Program-made: the position numbers and the translations under genes
Notes under the pieces: model-generated
Told to the model about the DNA's origin: nothing
Seen by the model: the letters and a program-made list of their open reading frames with translations, nothing else
Database searches by the model: none
DNA from: HGM11501 sp045123995
GTDB taxonomy: Bacteria; Bacillota; Clostridia; CAKSNL01; HGM11501
Assembly (NCBI GenBank): GCA_045123995.1
Contig: JBGVKY010000005.1
Coordinates: forward strand, 24,917 to 88,916
Direction of reading: 5' to 3'
Length of the DNA stretch: 64,000 bases
In this document: positions 1-8,938 of the stretch, piece by piece
Layout: each line of letters opens with the position of its first letter
Numbering within the stretch: the stretch's first letter is position 1

Positions 1-466
1 GTGTGAGGTCAGAATAGATGTTGATTTTTGTATTATCCATTTTAACAATTCTGTCTCCAACTGAAAAAACGGAAATAGGAGCATTTTCATCGGGAATGTC
101 CCCGATGGATGGTGTTATTACATACTTCTGGCTGAAGCTTATTACCATAAAAAGCAACAGTGCCAGTAAAATATTCATAAATGCCCCCGAAGCTAAAATT
201 ATAAATCTCTTCCAGGGTAAAAGTGCCGAAAAAGAGCCTTCCTCGTCTGTCTTTTCATCTTCACCAACCATAGCACAGTACCCGCCGATAGGAAAAATTC
301 TCAAAGAATATAAGGTTTCTTTCCCCTGCTTTTTTATAATCGCAGGGCCCATACCAAGGGCAAATTCATTTACCTTTACACCGAAAATTCTGGCAGAGAT
401 AAAATGTCCCAGCTCGTGAATAAAAATCATCACGCCTAAAATCAATACAGTCCAAATTATGTTCAT
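1..466 (-). CDS. rseP: Site-2 intramembrane protease RseP (N-terminal part, cut by window edge)
   Basis: Partial gene: at least 155 codons are visible from an ATG at 466, preceded by a GAAAGGAC ribosome binding site; the rest lies outside the window. The protein begins with a hydrophobic segment that carries the zinc-binding HExxH motif (HELGH, residues 17-21), followed by the short GVKVNEFALGMGP-type segment and an FPIGGYCAMVGE stretch typical of the M50B RIP metalloprotease family, and a second membrane segment near residues 88-105. The family cleaves membrane-embedded anti-sigma factors or signal-peptide remnants. It is the last gene of the pyrH-frr-uppS-cdsA-dxr run, 17 bp after dxr, a position that is usual in Firmicutes. 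The PDZ region would follow and cannot be checked here. Confidence 0.9.
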   Translation of the reverse strand, partial: MNIIWTVLILGVMIFIHELGHFISARIFGVKVNEFALGMGPAIIKKQGKETLYSLRIFPIGGYCAMVGEDEKTDEEGSFSALLPWKRFIILASGAFMNILLALLLFMVISFSQKYVITPSIGDIPDENAPISVFSVGDRIVKMDNTKINIYSDLT

Positions 467-483
467 GGAAAAGTCCTTTCAAA

Positions 484-1623
484 TTAGAATTTCGATTTCA
501 CAAACTCCCTTGCTTCCCCGTCTGCATCAAAAATCTCGGAAAGTGTGGGATTTTTCTTTACTTTGTGATTTTCCATTGCTCCCTCTACCGTATCTGCTAT
601 ATCCAAAAATCCGATTTTTCCCGAAAGGAATAAATTAACCGCTTCCTCATTGGCTCCGTTCATAACCGCAGGCATTGTTCCGCCCGTATATGACGCCCTA
701 TACGCCAGAGCCAGAGATTTAAATGTATCCGTATCCGGTTTTTCAAAAGTAAGATTTCCCATGGAGAAAATATCCAGTTCTTTGCCTGAAACAGGACTTC
801 TTTCCGGATAATTAAGTGCCACGCTTATGGGAGTTCTCATATCTGTTGAGCCCAGCTGTGCCAAAATTGCCCCGTCACAAAATTCCACCATAGAGTGAAC
901 TATACTTTGTCTGTGAACAGCAACCTCTATTTTATCTGCACTTACAGAAAAAAGATGTGTGGCTTCAATAACCTCAAGCCCCTTGTTTGCCAAGGTTGCA
1001 CTATCTATTGTAACCTTTGCGCCCATTGACCAGGTAGGATGCTTTAACGCTTCCTTTGCCGTAACAGAAGAAAGATAATCCTTTGTCTTGCCAAAGAAAG
1101 GTCCGCCCGATGCCGTAAGATATATTTTCTTCATTTCACCATGCCCTTTAAGGCACTGGAAAATTGCACTGTGCTCCGAATCAACGGGCAGAATATTTAC
1201 CCCGTTATCACGGGCTGCCGCCATAACAATATCCCCTGCTGTAACCAGAGTCTCCTTGTTGGCAAGAGCAATATCCTTTCCGGATGCTATGGCACATAAA
1301 ACGGGCAAAAGACCCGCTATGCCCACAATCGCACCTACAGCCATATCGGCAGAGGGCACGGTTGACGCCACAGTGAGTCCTTCATTTCCCGAAAGCACCT
1401 TAATGGGTGTATCGGCTAATCTTAATTTAAGTTCTTTCGCCGCATCCTCAGATGCCATGGAAACGACCTCGGGCATAAATTCCCTTGCCTGTTTTTCCAT
1501 CAAATCCACATTTTTGCCTGCAGTAAGGGAAGCCACCGAAAAATTTCCGCTGTCTCTTCTTACTATATCAAGTGTCTGTGTTCCTATTGAACCTGTGGAA
1601 CCTAAAATACAGAGTCGTTTCAT
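484..1623 (-). CDS. dxr: 1-deoxy-D-xylulose 5-phosphate reductoisomerase
   Basis: 379 residues, the usual family length. Catalyses the NADPH-dependent conversion of 1-deoxy-D-xylulose 5-phosphate to 2-C-methyl-D-erythritol 4-phosphate, the committed step of the MEP isoprenoid pathway, in the cytosol. Visible motifs are the N-terminal nucleotide-binding LGSTGSIG (residues 7-14), the ANKETLV segment, the metal-binding PVDSEHSAIFQ segment and the substrate loop TASGGPF. Sits between cdsA (17 bp upstream) and rseP (17 bp downstream), so it is co-transcribed with uppS, whose substrate comes from this pathway. Shows that the organism uses MEP, not mevalonate. Confidence 0.97.
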   Translation of the reverse strand: MKRLCILGSTGSIGTQTLDIVRRDSGNFSVASLTAGKNVDLMEKQAREFMPEVVSMASEDAAKELKLRLADTPIKVLSGNEGLTVASTVPSADMAVGAIVGIAGLLPVLCAIASGKDIALANKETLVTAGDIVMAAARDNGVNILPVDSEHSAIFQCLKGHGEMKKIYLTASGGPFFGKTKDYLSSVTAKEALKHPTWSMGAKVTIDSATLANKGLEVIEATHLFSVSADKIEVAVHRQSIVHSMVEFCDGAILAQLGSTDMRTPISVALNYPERSPVSGKELDIFSMGNLTFEKPDTDTFKSLALAYRASYTGGTMPAVMNGANEEAVNLFLSGKIGFLDIADTVEGAMENHKVKKNPTLSEIFDADGEAREFVKSKF

Positions 1624-1639
1624 GTTTACCTCTTTCTAA

Positions 1640-2470
1640 TCAGGCTATAATGGGCATATAAGAAAGGAAATAGTAAGTTACCGGTGCTACGAAAATTATA
1701 CTGTCTATTCTGTCAAGTATTCCGCCGTGTCCCGGGATGAAGCTGCCGAAATCCTTTATGCCCGTCTCTCTTTTAATAAGGGACAGTGATAAATCGCCCA
1801 TCTGGGCAAAAATCGCTGATAAAAATCCTAAAATCCCAAGATTAAGGTAGTTTATTTCAAGTCCGGGATTTATAAATCCTATTATAAGACCGTATATCAG
1901 CATTGAAATTATACCGCCAAAAAGTCCGCCAATAGCACCCTCAACCGTTTTATTGGGGCTGATTTTGGGAGCCAGATGCTTTTTCCCGAAAAATCTTCCC
2001 GTAAAATATGCAAATGTATCAGTAAGGCAAGCCCCTACCAAAACTGCCCAGAGAAGATATTTTCCGCCTTCTAACATAAATCTTATTCTTACCATGTAGC
2101 TTAAAAAATAAATAAGAACCGAGCTTATTATAAGTGCAGAAAACATTTCTGATACCTTTACTTTTCTGTTATACAAAAGTAAAATCAAAAATCCCAGGAG
2201 TATGTAAATACATGCAATAAGGGAAATCATGTCTTTCCCTGCTTCTTTAAGAAGATACAGTCCGGAAATGCAGATAGCCGGAATAAAAAGTATAATATAA
2301 AGGCATACAGGCCATTTTTCCCTGTTACATAATCCAAAGGCTCCGCTCACTTCATAAGCGGACATAAGAGCGATTATGCCCACAGCAGACAATATCACCG
2401 TTTCATTTGAACACAATATGAAAATTACCGCTATAATCATGAAAAAGGCGGCTATAATTCTTTGTTTCAT
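1640..2470 (-). CDS. cdsA: Phosphatidate cytidylyltransferase
   Basis: 276 residues, polytopic membrane protein with about eight hydrophobic segments. Makes CDP-diacylglycerol from phosphatidic acid and CTP, the branch point for phospholipid synthesis. The C-terminal family signature is complete: S-L-I-K-R followed by KDFGSFIPGHGGILDRID (about residues 233-258), which holds the metal-binding aspartates. Located 3 bp after uppS and before dxr in the same operon, the standard arrangement in Clostridia and Bacilli. Confidence 0.96.
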   Translation of the reverse strand: MKQRIIAAFFMIIAVIFILCSNETVILSAVGIIALMSAYEVSGAFGLCNREKWPVCLYIILFIPAICISGLYLLKEAGKDMISLIACIYILLGFLILLLYNRKVKVSEMFSALIISSVLIYFLSYMVRIRFMLEGGKYLLWAVLVGACLTDTFAYFTGRFFGKKHLAPKISPNKTVEGAIGGLFGGIISMLIYGLIIGFINPGLEINYLNLGILGFLSAIFAQMGDLSLSLIKRETGIKDFGSFIPGHGGILDRIDSIIFVAPVTYYFLSYMPIIA

Positions 2471-2473
2471 AAT

Positions 2474-3214
2474 TTATACCCCACCGAAGCGACGCTGTCG
2501 CTTTTGATAATCATAAATTGCCTTAAGCAAATCGTCTCCCGTAAAGTCGGGCCACAAAATGTCTGAAAACCAGAATTCAGAATAGGCACTGCCCCAGAGA
2601 AGGAAATTACTTAATCTGTATTCTCCGCTGGGTCTTATTATAAGGTCGGGATCGGGCACTTCCGGATTATACATTAAAGAAGACAATAAATCCTCGTTTA
2701 TATCCTCCGCCTCTATTTTTCCTTCCTTTACCATCAGGGCCGCTTTTTTTGCAGCACTCACAATTTCCAGCCTGCCTCCGTAATTTAAGGCAATCTGAAC
2801 CAGCATGCTCTTTCCGTTCTTGGTGCTTTCCTCTATGTGGCATATTCCCTCTTTAATTTTCTCGGGAAGACTTTCTATATCGCCTATTATCTTAACTCTG
2901 GTATCCTTGCCCTCAAGCTTTTTAAGACCGTTTTCAAGATAATCGGTTAAAAGTTCCATTAAAGCGTCAACCTCTTCCTTGGGTCTTGACCAGTTTTCCG
3001 TGGAAAAGGCATATACGGTAACAACTTTAATTCCGAAATTTCCTGCAAAGTCAATGATTTTATCAAAGGTTTTGGCTCCTGCGCTGTGGCCGAAAGAACG
3101 GGGCATCCCTCTCTTTTTAGCCCATCTGCCGTTCCCGTCCATAATAATACCTATATGACGGGGAAGCCTTTCCTTATCAATCAGAGACTCTATATTTTTT
3201 CTCTTACCGAACAT
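2474..3214 (-). CDS. uppS: Undecaprenyl diphosphate synthase (cis-prenyltransferase)
   Basis: 246 residues, normal length. Condenses isopentenyl diphosphate onto farnesyl diphosphate to give the C55 lipid carrier for peptidoglycan and wall polymers. The MDGNGRWA motif with catalytic Asp26 is intact, followed by the GHSAG segment, and the C-terminal DLIIRPSGEYRLSNFLLWGSAYSE region carries the diphosphate-binding arginines. The gene lies 1 bp after frr and 3 bp before cdsA, so translation is probably coupled. Confidence 0.97.
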   Translation of the reverse strand: MFGKRKNIESLIDKERLPRHIGIIMDGNGRWAKKRGMPRSFGHSAGAKTFDKIIDFAGNFGIKVVTVYAFSTENWSRPKEEVDALMELLTDYLENGLKKLEGKDTRVKIIGDIESLPEKIKEGICHIEESTKNGKSMLVQIALNYGGRLEIVSAAKKAALMVKEGKIEAEDINEDLLSSLMYNPEVPDPDLIIRPSGEYRLSNFLLWGSAYSEFWFSDILWPDFTGDDLLKAIYDYQKRQRRFGGV

Positions 3215-3215
3215 T

Positions 3216-3767
3216 TTATATCGCCATTATGGATTTTTCTTTATTCTGTGCTATTGTTTCAATTTCCTTGATGCCGTCGTCAGTTGCCTTCTGAACGTCC
3301 TTTTCAACATTCTTCATGTCGTCCTCTGTTAAAATTCCGTCCTTTTTCTGCTTTTTGAAAACTTCCAGTGTGTCACGGCGGATGTTTCTTACCATAACCT
3401 TGGCATCTTCAGTTTTCTTATTTAATGTCTTTACAAGCTCTTTTCTTGATTCCTCTGTAAGAGAGGGGAAAACAAGGCGGATTATCTTGCCGTCGTTGGC
3501 AGGATTGATGCCAAGCTCAGACTTCTGAATTGCCTTTTCAATTTCCTTTAATGTAGAAGCGTCCCAGGGCTGAATTGTAAGGGTGTGAGCATCAGTTGCG
3601 GAAACAGTTGCCATCTGATTGATGGGAGTATCTGTTCCGTAATAACTTACCATAATTTTATCCAGTACACTGGGAGAAGCCTTTCCCACTCTTATTGTGT
3701 TCAAGTCCTCTTCAAAGTAGTTTATGCTCTTTTCGATTTTGTTTTTAAGTTCCATCATTGCGTCCAT
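3216..3767 (-). CDS. frr: Ribosome recycling factor
   Basis: 183 residues, close to the usual 185. Works with EF-G to split the post-termination ribosome. The alpha-helical two-domain sequence has the family segment RVGKASPSVLDKI near residues 27-39 and the C-terminal three-helix part with the NIRRD motif. The ATG at 3767 has AGGAGG eight bases upstream, which supports the MDAMMEL start. Follows pyrH by 16 bp. Confidence 0.97.
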   Translation of the reverse strand: MDAMMELKNKIEKSINYFEEDLNTIRVGKASPSVLDKIMVSYYGTDTPINQMATVSATDAHTLTIQPWDASTLKEIEKAIQKSELGINPANDGKIIRLVFPSLTEESRKELVKTLNKKTEDAKVMVRNIRRDTLEVFKKQKKDGILTEDDMKNVEKDVQKATDDGIKEIETIAQNKEKSIMAI

Positions 3768-3783
3768 TTTCTTATCCTCCTTA

Positions 3784-4482
3784 TTATTTATGTACTAAAG
3801 TACCTATTTCTTCTTCCATTATTGCTTTTTTGATATTTTCAGGGTCAGAAACTCCGAAAACCCTTAAAGGCATTGCATTATCCATGCAAAGTGTTGTTGC
3901 AGTAGAGTCCATAACACCAAGGCCTCTGTCCAAAACCTCCATATAAGTAAGGTCGGTAAATTTCTTTGCAGCGGGATTTTTTTCAGGGTCAGAATCGTAA
4001 ACCGCATCTACCCTCTTTGCCAAAAGAATTATATCTGCGTCAATTTCCACGGCACGAAGTGCAGCCGCTGTATCAGTTGAGAAGAAGGGATTTCCCGTTC
4101 CGCAACCGAAGATAACAACTCTTCCTTTTTCAAGATGTCTCACTGCTCTTCCTCTTATATAGCTTTCCGCAATTTTATTCATTTCCAGAGCAGTCTGCAC
4201 TCTTGTGGGTATTCCGTGTCTTTCAAAGGCATCCTGAAGTGCCAGGGCATTTATAACGGTTGCAAGCATTCCCATGTGGTCTGCTCTTGTTCTGTCCATC
4301 TTTTCACCGCTTCTGCCTCTCCAGAAATTGCCACCGCCTACAACAATGGCTATTTCAACGCCCATTTTCACACACTCGGCAATCACATTACCTATTTTCC
4401 CAACAATTTCTTCGTCTATACCTGTACCTTTTGCTCCTGCAAGCGCTTCACCGCTTATCTTAAGTAAAACTCGTTTGTACAT
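3784..4482 (-). CDS. pyrH: UMP kinase
   Basis: 232 residues from the ATG at 4482 (MYKRVLLKISGEAL). An in-frame ATG exists at 4500, but the AAAGGAC ribosome binding site sits eight bases before the 4482 codon, which favours the shorter form. Phosphorylates UMP to UDP with ATP; the amino-acid-kinase fold is marked by KISGEALAG, the GGGNFWRG loop and the DHMGM segment. First gene of the pyrH-frr-uppS-cdsA-dxr-rseP run. The usual upstream partners rpsB and tsf are absent: the preceding DNA is the terminator of the fumarase operon. Confidence 0.96.
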   Translation of the reverse strand: MYKRVLLKISGEALAGAKGTGIDEEIVGKIGNVIAECVKMGVEIAIVVGGGNFWRGRSGEKMDRTRADHMGMLATVINALALQDAFERHGIPTRVQTALEMNKIAESYIRGRAVRHLEKGRVVIFGCGTGNPFFSTDTAAALRAVEIDADIILLAKRVDAVYDSDPEKNPAAKKFTDLTYMEVLDRGLGVMDSTATTLCMDNAMPLRVFGVSDPENIKKAIMEEEIGTLVHK

Positions 4483-4582
4483 AAAAGACAGTCCTTTCAT
4501 ACAGATTTATGCAAAATAACTTTCAAATAATCAAATTCGACGCAAAGTGCAAAAATCCTTTATATTTAATGTAAAAATAGAT

Positions 4583-4617
4583 AAAAAAAGGATGAGCAGC
4601 TGCTCATCCTTTTTTTA
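4583..4617 (-). terminator. Intrinsic terminator of the mdh-hdr-flx-frd-fum operon
   Basis: A perfect inverted repeat (GGATGAGCAG / CTGCTCATCC) flanked by A7 and T7 directly after the fumB stop codon. It is symmetrical and would also stop readthrough from the other side. It separates the catabolic operon from pyrH. Confidence 0.9.
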
Positions 4618-4618
4618 T

Positions 4619-5176
4619 CTATTTTCTGTTTTCAAGATATTCTTTTCTGCCAAGCTCATATAAGTTGTTGCCCTCCGAGTCGATAATTACAACCAGAGGC
4701 ATATCTTCAACATAGAGCTTACGGAGAGCTTCCGCACCTAAATCCTCATAGGCGATAAGTTCGCACTTTTTAATGCACTTGGCTAAAAGTGCACCTGCAC
4801 CGCCGATAGCACCGAAGTAAACGCCGGAATGTTCTTTCATGGCGTCTATTACTTCAGGAAGTCTTGCACCTTTTCCTATCATACCTCTTGCTCCGACCCT
4901 CATCATTGTAGGAGCATAAGCGTCCATTCGTCCGCTGGTGGTGGGACCTGCAGAGCCAATTACCTTTCCGGGCTTTGCCGGTGTGGGTCCTACATAATAG
5001 ATTGTAGCATCCGTTGGGTCGAAAGGAAGGCACTCCCCTCTTTCCAATGCTTCGCACATTCTTTTATGGCCCGCATCACGAGAGGTATAAATTGTTCCTG
5101 TTAAGTAAACCTTATCTCCTGCTTTTAATGTTTTGGCAAGTTCCTTTGTTAAAGGAAGTGTAATGTGCTTTTCCAT
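4619..5176 (-). CDS. fumB: Fumarate hydratase, beta (C-terminal) subunit, class I Fe-S type
   Basis: 185 residues, the usual size of the separate beta subunit. With the alpha subunit upstream it forms the oxygen-labile [4Fe-4S] fumarase (or the closely related L(+)-tartrate dehydratase) that interconverts malate and fumarate. The conserved segments YVGPTPAKPGKVIGSAGPTT and SGRMDAY (near residues 62-87) and the GKGA stretch are visible. The start overlaps the fumA stop by one base (TAATG). Last gene of the operon, right before the terminator. Tartrate dehydratase is the main alternative; the malate dehydrogenase and fumarate reductase upstream favour fumarase. Confidence 0.92.
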   Translation of the reverse strand: MEKHITLPLTKELAKTLKAGDKVYLTGTIYTSRDAGHKRMCEALERGECLPFDPTDATIYYVGPTPAKPGKVIGSAGPTTSGRMDAYAPTMMRVGARGMIGKGARLPEVIDAMKEHSGVYFGAIGGAGALLAKCIKKCELIAYEDLGAEALRKLYVEDMPLVVIIDSEGNNLYELGRKEYLENRK

Positions 5177-6018
5177 TATATCACCTCCGACTTATGACGG
5201 GTTACATGGCAGTTTATATTAACTGCGCAAGGCATACCCGCAATATGTGTGGGCAGGGTTTCGATATTAAGACCGATAGCAGTAGTCTTTCCGCCAAAGC
5301 CCTGGGGTCCTATACCAAGCTTGTTAACCTTTTCGAGCATTTCCTTTTCGAGGTCAGCATAGAAAGGATCGGGATTTTCAGAATCCAAGCTTCTCATTAA
5401 AGCCTTCTTTGCCAAAAGCGCACACTTATCAAATGTTCCACCGATACCTACACCGATTACCATGGGAGGACAGGGATTGGGACCTGCGGTTTCAACAACC
5501 TCCAAGATAAAGTCCTTTATACCCTGAAGTCCTGCTGAAGGCTTGAACATTCTTATCATGCTCATATTTTCACTGCCGAAGCCCTTGGGACCCACCGTAA
5601 TTTTTACGTTTTCGCCGGGAACGATTTCCGTATATAACATAGCAGGAGTGTTATCCCCTGTGTTTCCGCGTCTTACGGGGTCTGCCACAACGGATTTTCT
5701 TAAATATCCCTTGTCGTAACCACGTCTTACACCCTCGTCAACGGCTTCCCTTAAGTCGCCGCCCACAAAGTGAACGTCCTGACCGATTTCTAAAAATACA
5801 CAAGCCATACCTGTATCCTGACAAATAGGTACATCCTCTGCATCTGCTATGTCAAAATTTTCGATGATGTTATCCAAAATGCCCTTTGCAATTTCGCCGT
5901 CTTCCTCACTTCTGCACTTTTTAATAGCGCATTTTACATCCGAAGGAAGATGATTGTTAGCTTCTATGCAGAGTTTCTCAATAACATCTGTCAACTGACT
6001 TACATTTATTTCACGCAT
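5176..6018 (-). CDS. fumA: Fumarate hydratase, alpha (N-terminal) subunit, class I Fe-S type
   Basis: 280 residues, typical for the split form. Carries the [4Fe-4S] cluster; candidate cluster cysteines occur in CQDTGMAC, in the GPNPCPP segment and in DKCALLAKKAL. Hydrates fumarate to malate reversibly; in this operon the useful direction is malate to fumarate, supplying the fumarate reductase encoded three genes upstream. One-base overlap with fumB and 12 bp from the transporter gene. The cluster makes the enzyme oxygen-sensitive, in line with an anaerobic host. Confidence 0.92.
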   Translation of the reverse strand: MREINVSQLTDVIEKLCIEANNHLPSDVKCAIKKCRSEEDGEIAKGILDNIIENFDIADAEDVPICQDTGMACVFLEIGQDVHFVGGDLREAVDEGVRRGYDKGYLRKSVVADPVRRGNTGDNTPAMLYTEIVPGENVKITVGPKGFGSENMSMIRMFKPSAGLQGIKDFILEVVETAGPNPCPPMVIGVGIGGTFDKCALLAKKALMRSLDSENPDPFYADLEKEMLEKVNKLGIGPQGFGGKTTAIGLNIETLPTHIAGMPCAVNINCHVTRHKSEVI

Positions 6019-6030
6019 AATTTTATCTCC

Positions 6031-7314
6031 TTAAATCAATACGCCAATAAGCTGGCAGGCAAAAACAACAAGTATAAGAGCAATGGGGTAAGTTGACGCA
6101 TAGGCAGATGCCACATCATCTGTTCCCGCAACACCGATTAAAGTTCCCAATGCAGGAGTTGATGTCATGCCTCCGGTTATGGACCCCAAGCTGTTAAGCA
6201 AAGGCAATTTGCACACCTTTCTTGCGAAGAAGTATGCAACCACCATGGGAATTAAAGTAATTAACATTCCTGCCAAAAATCCGTATACAACAATCATAGG
6301 TCCATAGGGATTACTTGCAATCTGAGATACAAGCTGAACTCCGCCGTCAACACCTGCACCGATTAAGAAAAGCATAAGACCAAACTCACGGAATACCTTA
6401 AGCGTCTTATCGTCAATTCTTAAACTGAGTTTTCCGATGTGTCCAAAGTGAGCCAATATAAGTGCCATTATAAGAGGTCCGCCGGTCATGCCCAAGGAGA
6501 AGCACGCTCCGTCAAAACCATTTTTAGTAAGAGGGATTTTGATTGAGCCTAAAAGAATTCCCAGTACAACTGCAATACCGAACGATGCAAGACCGAAAGA
6601 GTCTATATTCATATACTTTTTGCCGTCGTTAACAGAAACTTCGTCTGCATTCTTTACCGCCTCTTTCTTACCCGAAACAGCGATAAGAGCTCTTTCCTTA
6701 TCCATATCTGCCTTTAAGAGTTTGGGAACAATCTGTACAAAAAGCACAACGCCCACTACCCCGAAAGGATAGGATACTGCCTGACCCAATGCAACCATTC
6801 CCGAATTATCCCCTGCCACGTCCTTAGCCGCAGAGAATGCAGGAGTAGATGTTAAAGCTCCTGATAAAACACCGTTGGCAAAATCTGCTCCTATGCCTGG
6901 AACGAGTGCAAAGCAAACTGCTGCCAGAGCACCCATTACTATAACCAGAACTCCCATAGGAACATAGGTTTTTGCATTTTTCTTTAAATTCCTGAAAAAG
7001 TTGGGACCAGCAATAGAGCCTACGGATGTCACAAAAAGCACAAGGCCTATGTCTCCCATAAAGTTATACAAATCAACGCTCTTAGCATCGGGGCCGGAAA
7101 CAAAAAACTTTGATAAAATGGGAATTTCAGAAAGTCCGGGAAGAGTAAATAGGTAGCCTGCTAGAAGCGCCACCAAAAATACGCCTGCTGTTCCCAGGGA
7201 AACACCCTTTATTTCAATTCTTCCCAACAGGTAACCCAAAAAGCAGATTAAAAATGCGCCTGCTAAAATTACCGCAACGGAGCCGGGATTTATGAGCTTA
7301 GCTAAAAATTCCAT
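6031..7314 (-). CDS. AspT/YidE/YbjL-type transporter (probable dicarboxylate or aspartate exchanger)
   Basis: 427 residues with about ten hydrophobic segments arranged as two related halves. The duplicated hallmark of the aspartate:alanine exchanger family is visible in each half: GALTSTPAFSAA (about residues 157-168) and GSITGGMTSTPALGTL (about residues 378-393). It is shorter than AspT (about 540) and lacks the central TrkA-C regulatory domains, having only a short charged loop near residues 205-230. Set between fumarate reductase and fumarase, so a role in succinate export or in fumarate/aspartate/succinate exchange is likely but is inference from context. Substrate not readable from sequence. 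Confidence 0.75.
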   Translation of the reverse strand: MEFLAKLINPGSVAVILAGAFLICFLGYLLGRIEIKGVSLGTAGVFLVALLAGYLFTLPGLSEIPILSKFFVSGPDAKSVDLYNFMGDIGLVLFVTSVGSIAGPNFFRNLKKNAKTYVPMGVLVIVMGALAAVCFALVPGIGADFANGVLSGALTSTPAFSAAKDVAGDNSGMVALGQAVSYPFGVVGVVLFVQIVPKLLKADMDKERALIAVSGKKEAVKNADEVSVNDGKKYMNIDSFGLASFGIAVVLGILLGSIKIPLTKNGFDGACFSLGMTGGPLIMALILAHFGHIGKLSLRIDDKTLKVFREFGLMLFLIGAGVDGGVQLVSQIASNPYGPMIVVYGFLAGMLITLIPMVVAYFFARKVCKLPLLNSLGSITGGMTSTPALGTLIGVAGTDDVASAYASTYPIALILVVFACQLIGVLI

Positions 7315-7328
7315 TCTGAGGCCTCCCC

Positions 7329-8927
7329 TTATCTTTCATGTCTTGCGTAGGAAGGCAAAAGCATGGGAGAAGTCATACCTGTATCAATGCCTGCTTCTTT
7401 AAGTTCCTTTGCATAGTCGTCAATATGAGAAAGTGTAAGTTTTCCTAAATTTACTTCCTTGGATTTCTTCGCTGCTGCCTTACCGGCATTTCTGCCGAAT
7501 ACGATGATATCAAGAAGAGAGTTACCCATAAGTCTGTTTCTGCCGTGAATACCGCCTACTGCTTCACCTGCAACCAAAAGATTGGGAATTGCCTTTGTAA
7601 AGCCCTCGCCACCTATTTCAAGACCGCCATTCTGGTAGTGAAGAGTGGGATACACCAAAATAGGCTCTTTTCTCATGTCGATACCGTAATTTAAATACAT
7701 TCTCATCATGGCAGGAATTCTCTTCTCGATTGTTCCCTCTCCGTGAAGAATTTCTATCATAGGAGTATCAAGCCATACGCCGCTTCCCAAGGGTGTGTCA
7801 ACGCCTTTACCGTTTGCACATTCTCTTATAATTGCAGACGCTGAAACGTCTCTTGTTTCCAGAGGGTGAGCATAAGCTTCACCGTCTTTATTTACAAGCA
7901 TAGCACCAAGTGACCTTACCTTTTCGGTTACCAGTGCTCCGAAAATCTGAGAGGGGTATGCAACACCTGTGGGATGATACTGAATGGTATCCTGATATAA
8001 AAGGGGTGCGCCTGCTCTGTAACCTAAAATAAGTCCGTCTGCAGTTGCTCCGTAATGGTTCGATGTAGGGAAATTCTGATAATGGAGTCTTCCCGCACCG
8101 CCTGTTGCTATAATTACGGTCTTTGCCTTAGCAACCAAAAGCTCGTCGGTTTCCATGTTAAGAAGTACTGCGCCTGCCACGAGACCGGCCTCGTCCTTTA
8201 TAAGCTCTATAGCAGAGGTAAATTCCACTACAGGAATTTTTAAGTTTATAACTTCGTCACGAAGTGTTCTCATTATTTCAGCACCGGAATAGTCCTTTGC
8301 GGCATGCATTCTCTTTCTTGAAGTTCCGCCGCCATGGGTCGTAACCATGTTTCCGTCCTTATCCTTATCAAACATAACGCCAAGATCGCTGAGCCATTTA
8401 ATGGCGTCGGGAGCTTCCATAACCAAACGGCGCAAAAGCTCGGGGCGTGCAGCAAAATGACCGCCGCCGAAAGCATCCAAATAGTGCTGAACGGGAGAGT
8501 CGTTTTCCTTGTCTGCCGCCTGAATTCCGCCCTCTGCCATCATGGTATTGGCATCACCTATTCTGAGTTTGGTAACTATCATTACGTCAGCGCCTGCTCT
8601 TTTAGCTTCGATTGCCGCAGAAGAACCTGCTCCGCCACCGCCTATTACCAAAACGTCAACGTCATAGTCAACCTTTGAAAGGTCTATGTCCTTTCCTAAA
8701 ATACGGCTGTTGGAGGATAAAAGCTCGCAAAGTTCGCGGGGTGCTTTTTCTCCCTTATTGGGGCCGATTTTAATTTCTGAAAAACCATCCTCTCTGAAAT
8801 CGGGATGATATGCTTTCAAAAGCTGGTCTTTTTCTTCTGCAGTCATACGTCTGGGTTCTGTCTGCATTCTCTGAGCTCTTGTAGCTTCAACTTTTTTGAT
8901 TGATTCAAGCATTTTTTCTGTAAACAT
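7329..8927 (-). CDS. frdA: Fumarate reductase flavoprotein subunit, soluble type
   Basis: 532 residues. An N-terminal extension of about 88 residues precedes the FAD dinucleotide fold (VLVIGGGGAG, about 93-101). The catalytic residues of the SdhA/FrdA family are present: the His of YHPTG, the Arg in the VRSLGAMLVNKDG segment, the His of TLHYQNGG and the Arg of GRNRLMGNSL. The His that binds FAD covalently in membrane FrdA is Asn127 here (NTMMAEGG), so FAD should be non-covalent, as in thiol:fumarate reductase and L-aspartate oxidase. The long C-terminal helical domain of FrdA is missing. No membrane anchor gene is present. L-aspartate oxidase is the main alternative but nadA/nadC are absent and frdB follows in the operon. 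Confidence 0.85.
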   Translation of the reverse strand: MFTEKMLESIKKVEATRAQRMQTEPRRMTAEEKDQLLKAYHPDFREDGFSEIKIGPNKGEKAPRELCELLSSNSRILGKDIDLSKVDYDVDVLVIGGGGAGSSAAIEAKRAGADVMIVTKLRIGDANTMMAEGGIQAADKENDSPVQHYLDAFGGGHFAARPELLRRLVMEAPDAIKWLSDLGVMFDKDKDGNMVTTHGGGTSRKRMHAAKDYSGAEIMRTLRDEVINLKIPVVEFTSAIELIKDEAGLVAGAVLLNMETDELLVAKAKTVIIATGGAGRLHYQNFPTSNHYGATADGLILGYRAGAPLLYQDTIQYHPTGVAYPSQIFGALVTEKVRSLGAMLVNKDGEAYAHPLETRDVSASAIIRECANGKGVDTPLGSGVWLDTPMIEILHGEGTIEKRIPAMMRMYLNYGIDMRKEPILVYPTLHYQNGGLEIGGEGFTKAIPNLLVAGEAVGGIHGRNRLMGNSLLDIIVFGRNAGKAAAKKSKEVNLGKLTLSHIDDYAKELKEAGIDTGMTSPMLLPSYARHER

Positions 8928-8938
8928 ATTATCCCTCC

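Noticed and set aside
7329..8927. L-aspartate oxidase (nadB)
   Set aside because: The Asn at the FAD-link position fits NadB too, but a dedicated Fe-S subunit gene follows in the operon and no nadA or nadC is present.
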